A DNA stretch of 44,408 nt. Origin: Puniceicoccales bacterium Verruco_02 (GTDB taxonomy: Bacteria; Verrucomicrobiota; Verrucomicrobiia; Opitutales; Oceanipulchritudinaceae). Both the position numbers and the translations under genes were made by a program. Positions 43,061 through 44,408 of this stretch are shown piece after piece. The DNA is taken from positions 1 through 44,408 of the forward strand of contig LVBW01000048.1 in the NCBI GenBank assembly GCA_001604585.1, written 5' to 3'. Under the pieces are notes generated by a model. It worked only from the letters and a program-made list of their open reading frames with translations, did not search any database and had not been told where the DNA came from. Every line of letters starts with the position of its first letter. Positions within the stretch are counted from its first letter, which is position 1.

Positions 43061-44389
43061 TCAGCGCACCCGCTTGACTCTGTCCACGACGTCGGGTGGC
43101 ACTATGAACAGATACTCTTTTCCCGTTTTTCCGCGAATTAGTAGTCCGCATTTCTCCAAACCTATAAGGTCATTTCTTGCAGTCATGAGCGATACTCCAT
43201 GACTAAGCTGGTGCCCCTTGATTGTGTATGACCAGCCGGGATGTCTTATCGCATGGCTTAACAGAGCCTGCTGGCGATAGTTGAAATGCGCTTGTGCGCG
43301 AAGCAGCTCATTGAGCATGTGTTGCCTGTCGAGTTGTATCTGGACGTAGTCTCTCAGTCCTGATACGGCGGCTTCGATTACGCCCAGTTGATGCTCTATG
43401 AAGTAAGTAAGATCCTTGCCGTCCGTTTCTGTGAACAGGAATGCCTCTCCATATTTGACAGGTGCCTTGAGCAGATACTCTGAAATCGAGATGAACTCGA
43501 AGATCTCGTATCCGGCCTTGAGCATGGACCAGTAGAACAGTGCTCGGGCCGTGCGGCCGTTCCCATCCACGAATGGATGGTCATACGCCAGCCAGAAGTG
43601 CAGGATGATGGCCCTTATCACAGGGTGGATGAACGGACCGCCTGCCTCTTCGTTGGCAAAGCGGCACATGTTCTCCATGCGCGCTTTCAACTGATCAGCA
43701 GGCGGCGGTACATGCAGGATGTTGTTATCGTGTGTGACGACTTTTACGTCTTCGTCGCTTCGGCGCAGTCTTCCCGCCGCATCTGGTTTCTCCAATACCC
43801 CACTAGCGATGCGGAGGTGTATGTTTAGTATCGTTTCTGCATCCAGTGTGCTTGGTGGTTCCCGGCGCAGGAACTCCATTGTGAGGTAGTTGTTCATGAT
43901 CATGCGCTCGTTGCCGTCTCTTGGCGGGCGTCCTTGACGGATCATGTCCTTTGCCATCTCTCTGGTTGTCGCCGCCCCTTCAAGCTGACTTGATGTGATG
44001 GATTCCTCTATCAGGCTGCGGATCATGTATCTTGTCCTGCGTTCCTCAGTTAGTACGTCTCTTGGCAATGGCAGCAGCCCCAGTCCGCAGCTTCTGTCAA
44101 GATCGTGCAGCCTGCGAAGCATGGAGGATGTCTGGATGTAGTGAAAGACATCGGCAGTTCCCGAACCTGCCTTGTGGAACTCGATGCTTGCGTATGGGAT
44201 TCTTCCGGACTTGATGAATTTCCAGACCTCTTCCGCCTTTACCCCGTCGGGCATACGCTGGCGTCGAAGCTCTTCCCAGTGTATGTAATGCTTGCGGGCA
44301 AGCAGTTCTCTGGAAAACTCCCTTGCGAGTTCGGAGATCTCTTCGGAGCTTCCGAGTTTAACAGAAGGCGGACTTTGAGGAATCCTCAT
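43061..44389 (-). CDS. Class II Fic family protein with C-terminal winged helix
   Basis: A 442-residue Fic-domain protein, usually an AMP-transferring enzyme. The catalytic motif is H271-P-F-V-D-G-N-G-R279. A regulatory inhibitory helix with S133-S-Q-L-E137-G138 lies before it, so the protein belongs to class II and is probably autoinhibited. A C-terminal part (about 400-442, MTARNDLIGLEKCGLLIRGK) is a winged helix. The start has a clear AAGGAG Shine-Dalgarno 8 bases upstream. The gene is lower in GC at third positions than neighbours, by eye, and may have been acquired. Targets are unknown. Two TTATAAT repeats lie upstream at the window edge. Confidence 0.93.
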   Translation of the reverse strand: MRIPQSPPSVKLGSSEEISELAREFSRELLARKHYIHWEELRRQRMPDGVKAEEVWKFIKSGRIPYASIEFHKAGSGTADVFHYIQTSSMLRRLHDLDRSCGLGLLPLPRDVLTEERRTRYMIRSLIEESITSSQLEGAATTREMAKDMIRQGRPPRDGNERMIMNNYLTMEFLRREPPSTLDAETILNIHLRIASGVLEKPDAAGRLRRSDEDVKVVTHDNNILHVPPPADQLKARMENMCRFANEEAGGPFIHPVIRAIILHFWLAYDHPFVDGNGRTARALFYWSMLKAGYEIFEFISISEYLLKAPVKYGEAFLFTETDGKDLTYFIEHQLGVIEAAVSGLRDYVQIQLDRQHMLNELLRAQAHFNYRQQALLSHAIRHPGWSYTIKGHQLSHGVSLMTARNDLIGLEKCGLLIRGKTGKEYLFIVPPDVVDRVKRVR

Positions 44390-44390
44390 C

Positions 44391-44408
44391 TTATAATCTC
44401 CTTATAAT
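44391..44408 (-). promoter_or_regulatory. TTATAAT direct repeats and ribosome site before the Fic gene
   Basis: The last bases read TTATAAT-CTCC-TTATAAT on the plus strand. On the minus strand the middle forms AAGGAG, a strong ribosome site 8 bases from the ATG. The flanking ATTATAA copies could be a -10 box or operator half-sites; the window ends before a -35 could be read. Confidence 0.4.

Noticed and set aside
1-44408. CRISPR arrays, prophage genes, insertion sequences, tRNA and rRNA genes
   Set aside because: Searched by eye on both strands; none with supporting structure was found.

Overview
The window reads as a chromosomal segment of a GC-rich, Gram-negative (diderm) bacterium. Diderm markers are a secretin with its inner-membrane partners, an MCE/Mla-type lipid transporter with an outer-membrane lipoprotein, a TonB-like protein and several lipobox proteins. 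The mix of an ECF-type sigma factor fused to a Gly-rich membrane repeat domain, HAMP-less chemoreceptors and a short PilM/N-PilO-PilP-secretin operon would fit Verrucomicrobiota (Opitutae-like) or a near relative. That placement is an inference from gene content and is not proven. No tRNA, rRNA, CRISPR, prophage or insertion sequence was seen. Isoleucine AUA codons are unusually common for such GC-rich DNA.

Layout, left to right. A partial DUF6941-like gene runs off the left edge (1-274). Two chemoreceptor genes point toward each other (547-4417) and are separated by a strong terminator. A tightly coupled minus-strand operon (8856-4588) encodes a PilM/PilN-like fusion, a PilO-like protein, a PilP/GspC-like protein and a secretin. 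A plus-strand block holds ybaB-recR-Nudix and then mlaE-mlaF-mlaD-pqiC-like genes (9243-14399). Next come class I fumarase (minus), ftsY, a Gly-rich lipoprotein and a TonB-like gene. The isoprenoid genes ispDF (minus) and ispE (plus) are divergent, and ispE is followed by ptsI and the membrane-fused sigma factor.

The right half carries fabV-nnrDE-dprA-pdxH (25054-29659), a SixA-like protein that has lost its catalytic residues, a Fur-family regulator lacking the usual CxxC zinc pair, an M24 peptidase (minus), a CPBP protease, a small DUF4878-like protein and a rhomboid. Then come a hotdog thioesterase and htpG (minus), a response regulator with a decayed NtrC-type core, yraN, dnaE (minus) and a class II Fic protein (minus) at the right edge.

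Most of the content is housekeeping: replication and repair (dnaE, recR, dprA, yraN), isoprenoid precursors (MEP pathway), fatty-acid synthesis (fabV), metabolite repair (nnrDE), cofactor B6 (pdxH), the TCA cycle (fumarase), protein targeting and folding (ftsY, htpG) and envelope transport. The less ordinary items are the sigma-membrane fusion, the pseudo-phosphatase, the decayed NtrC-like regulator, the compact secretin operon and the Gly-rich lipoprotein. I did not find a clear multi-gene defence or otherwise wholly novel system.
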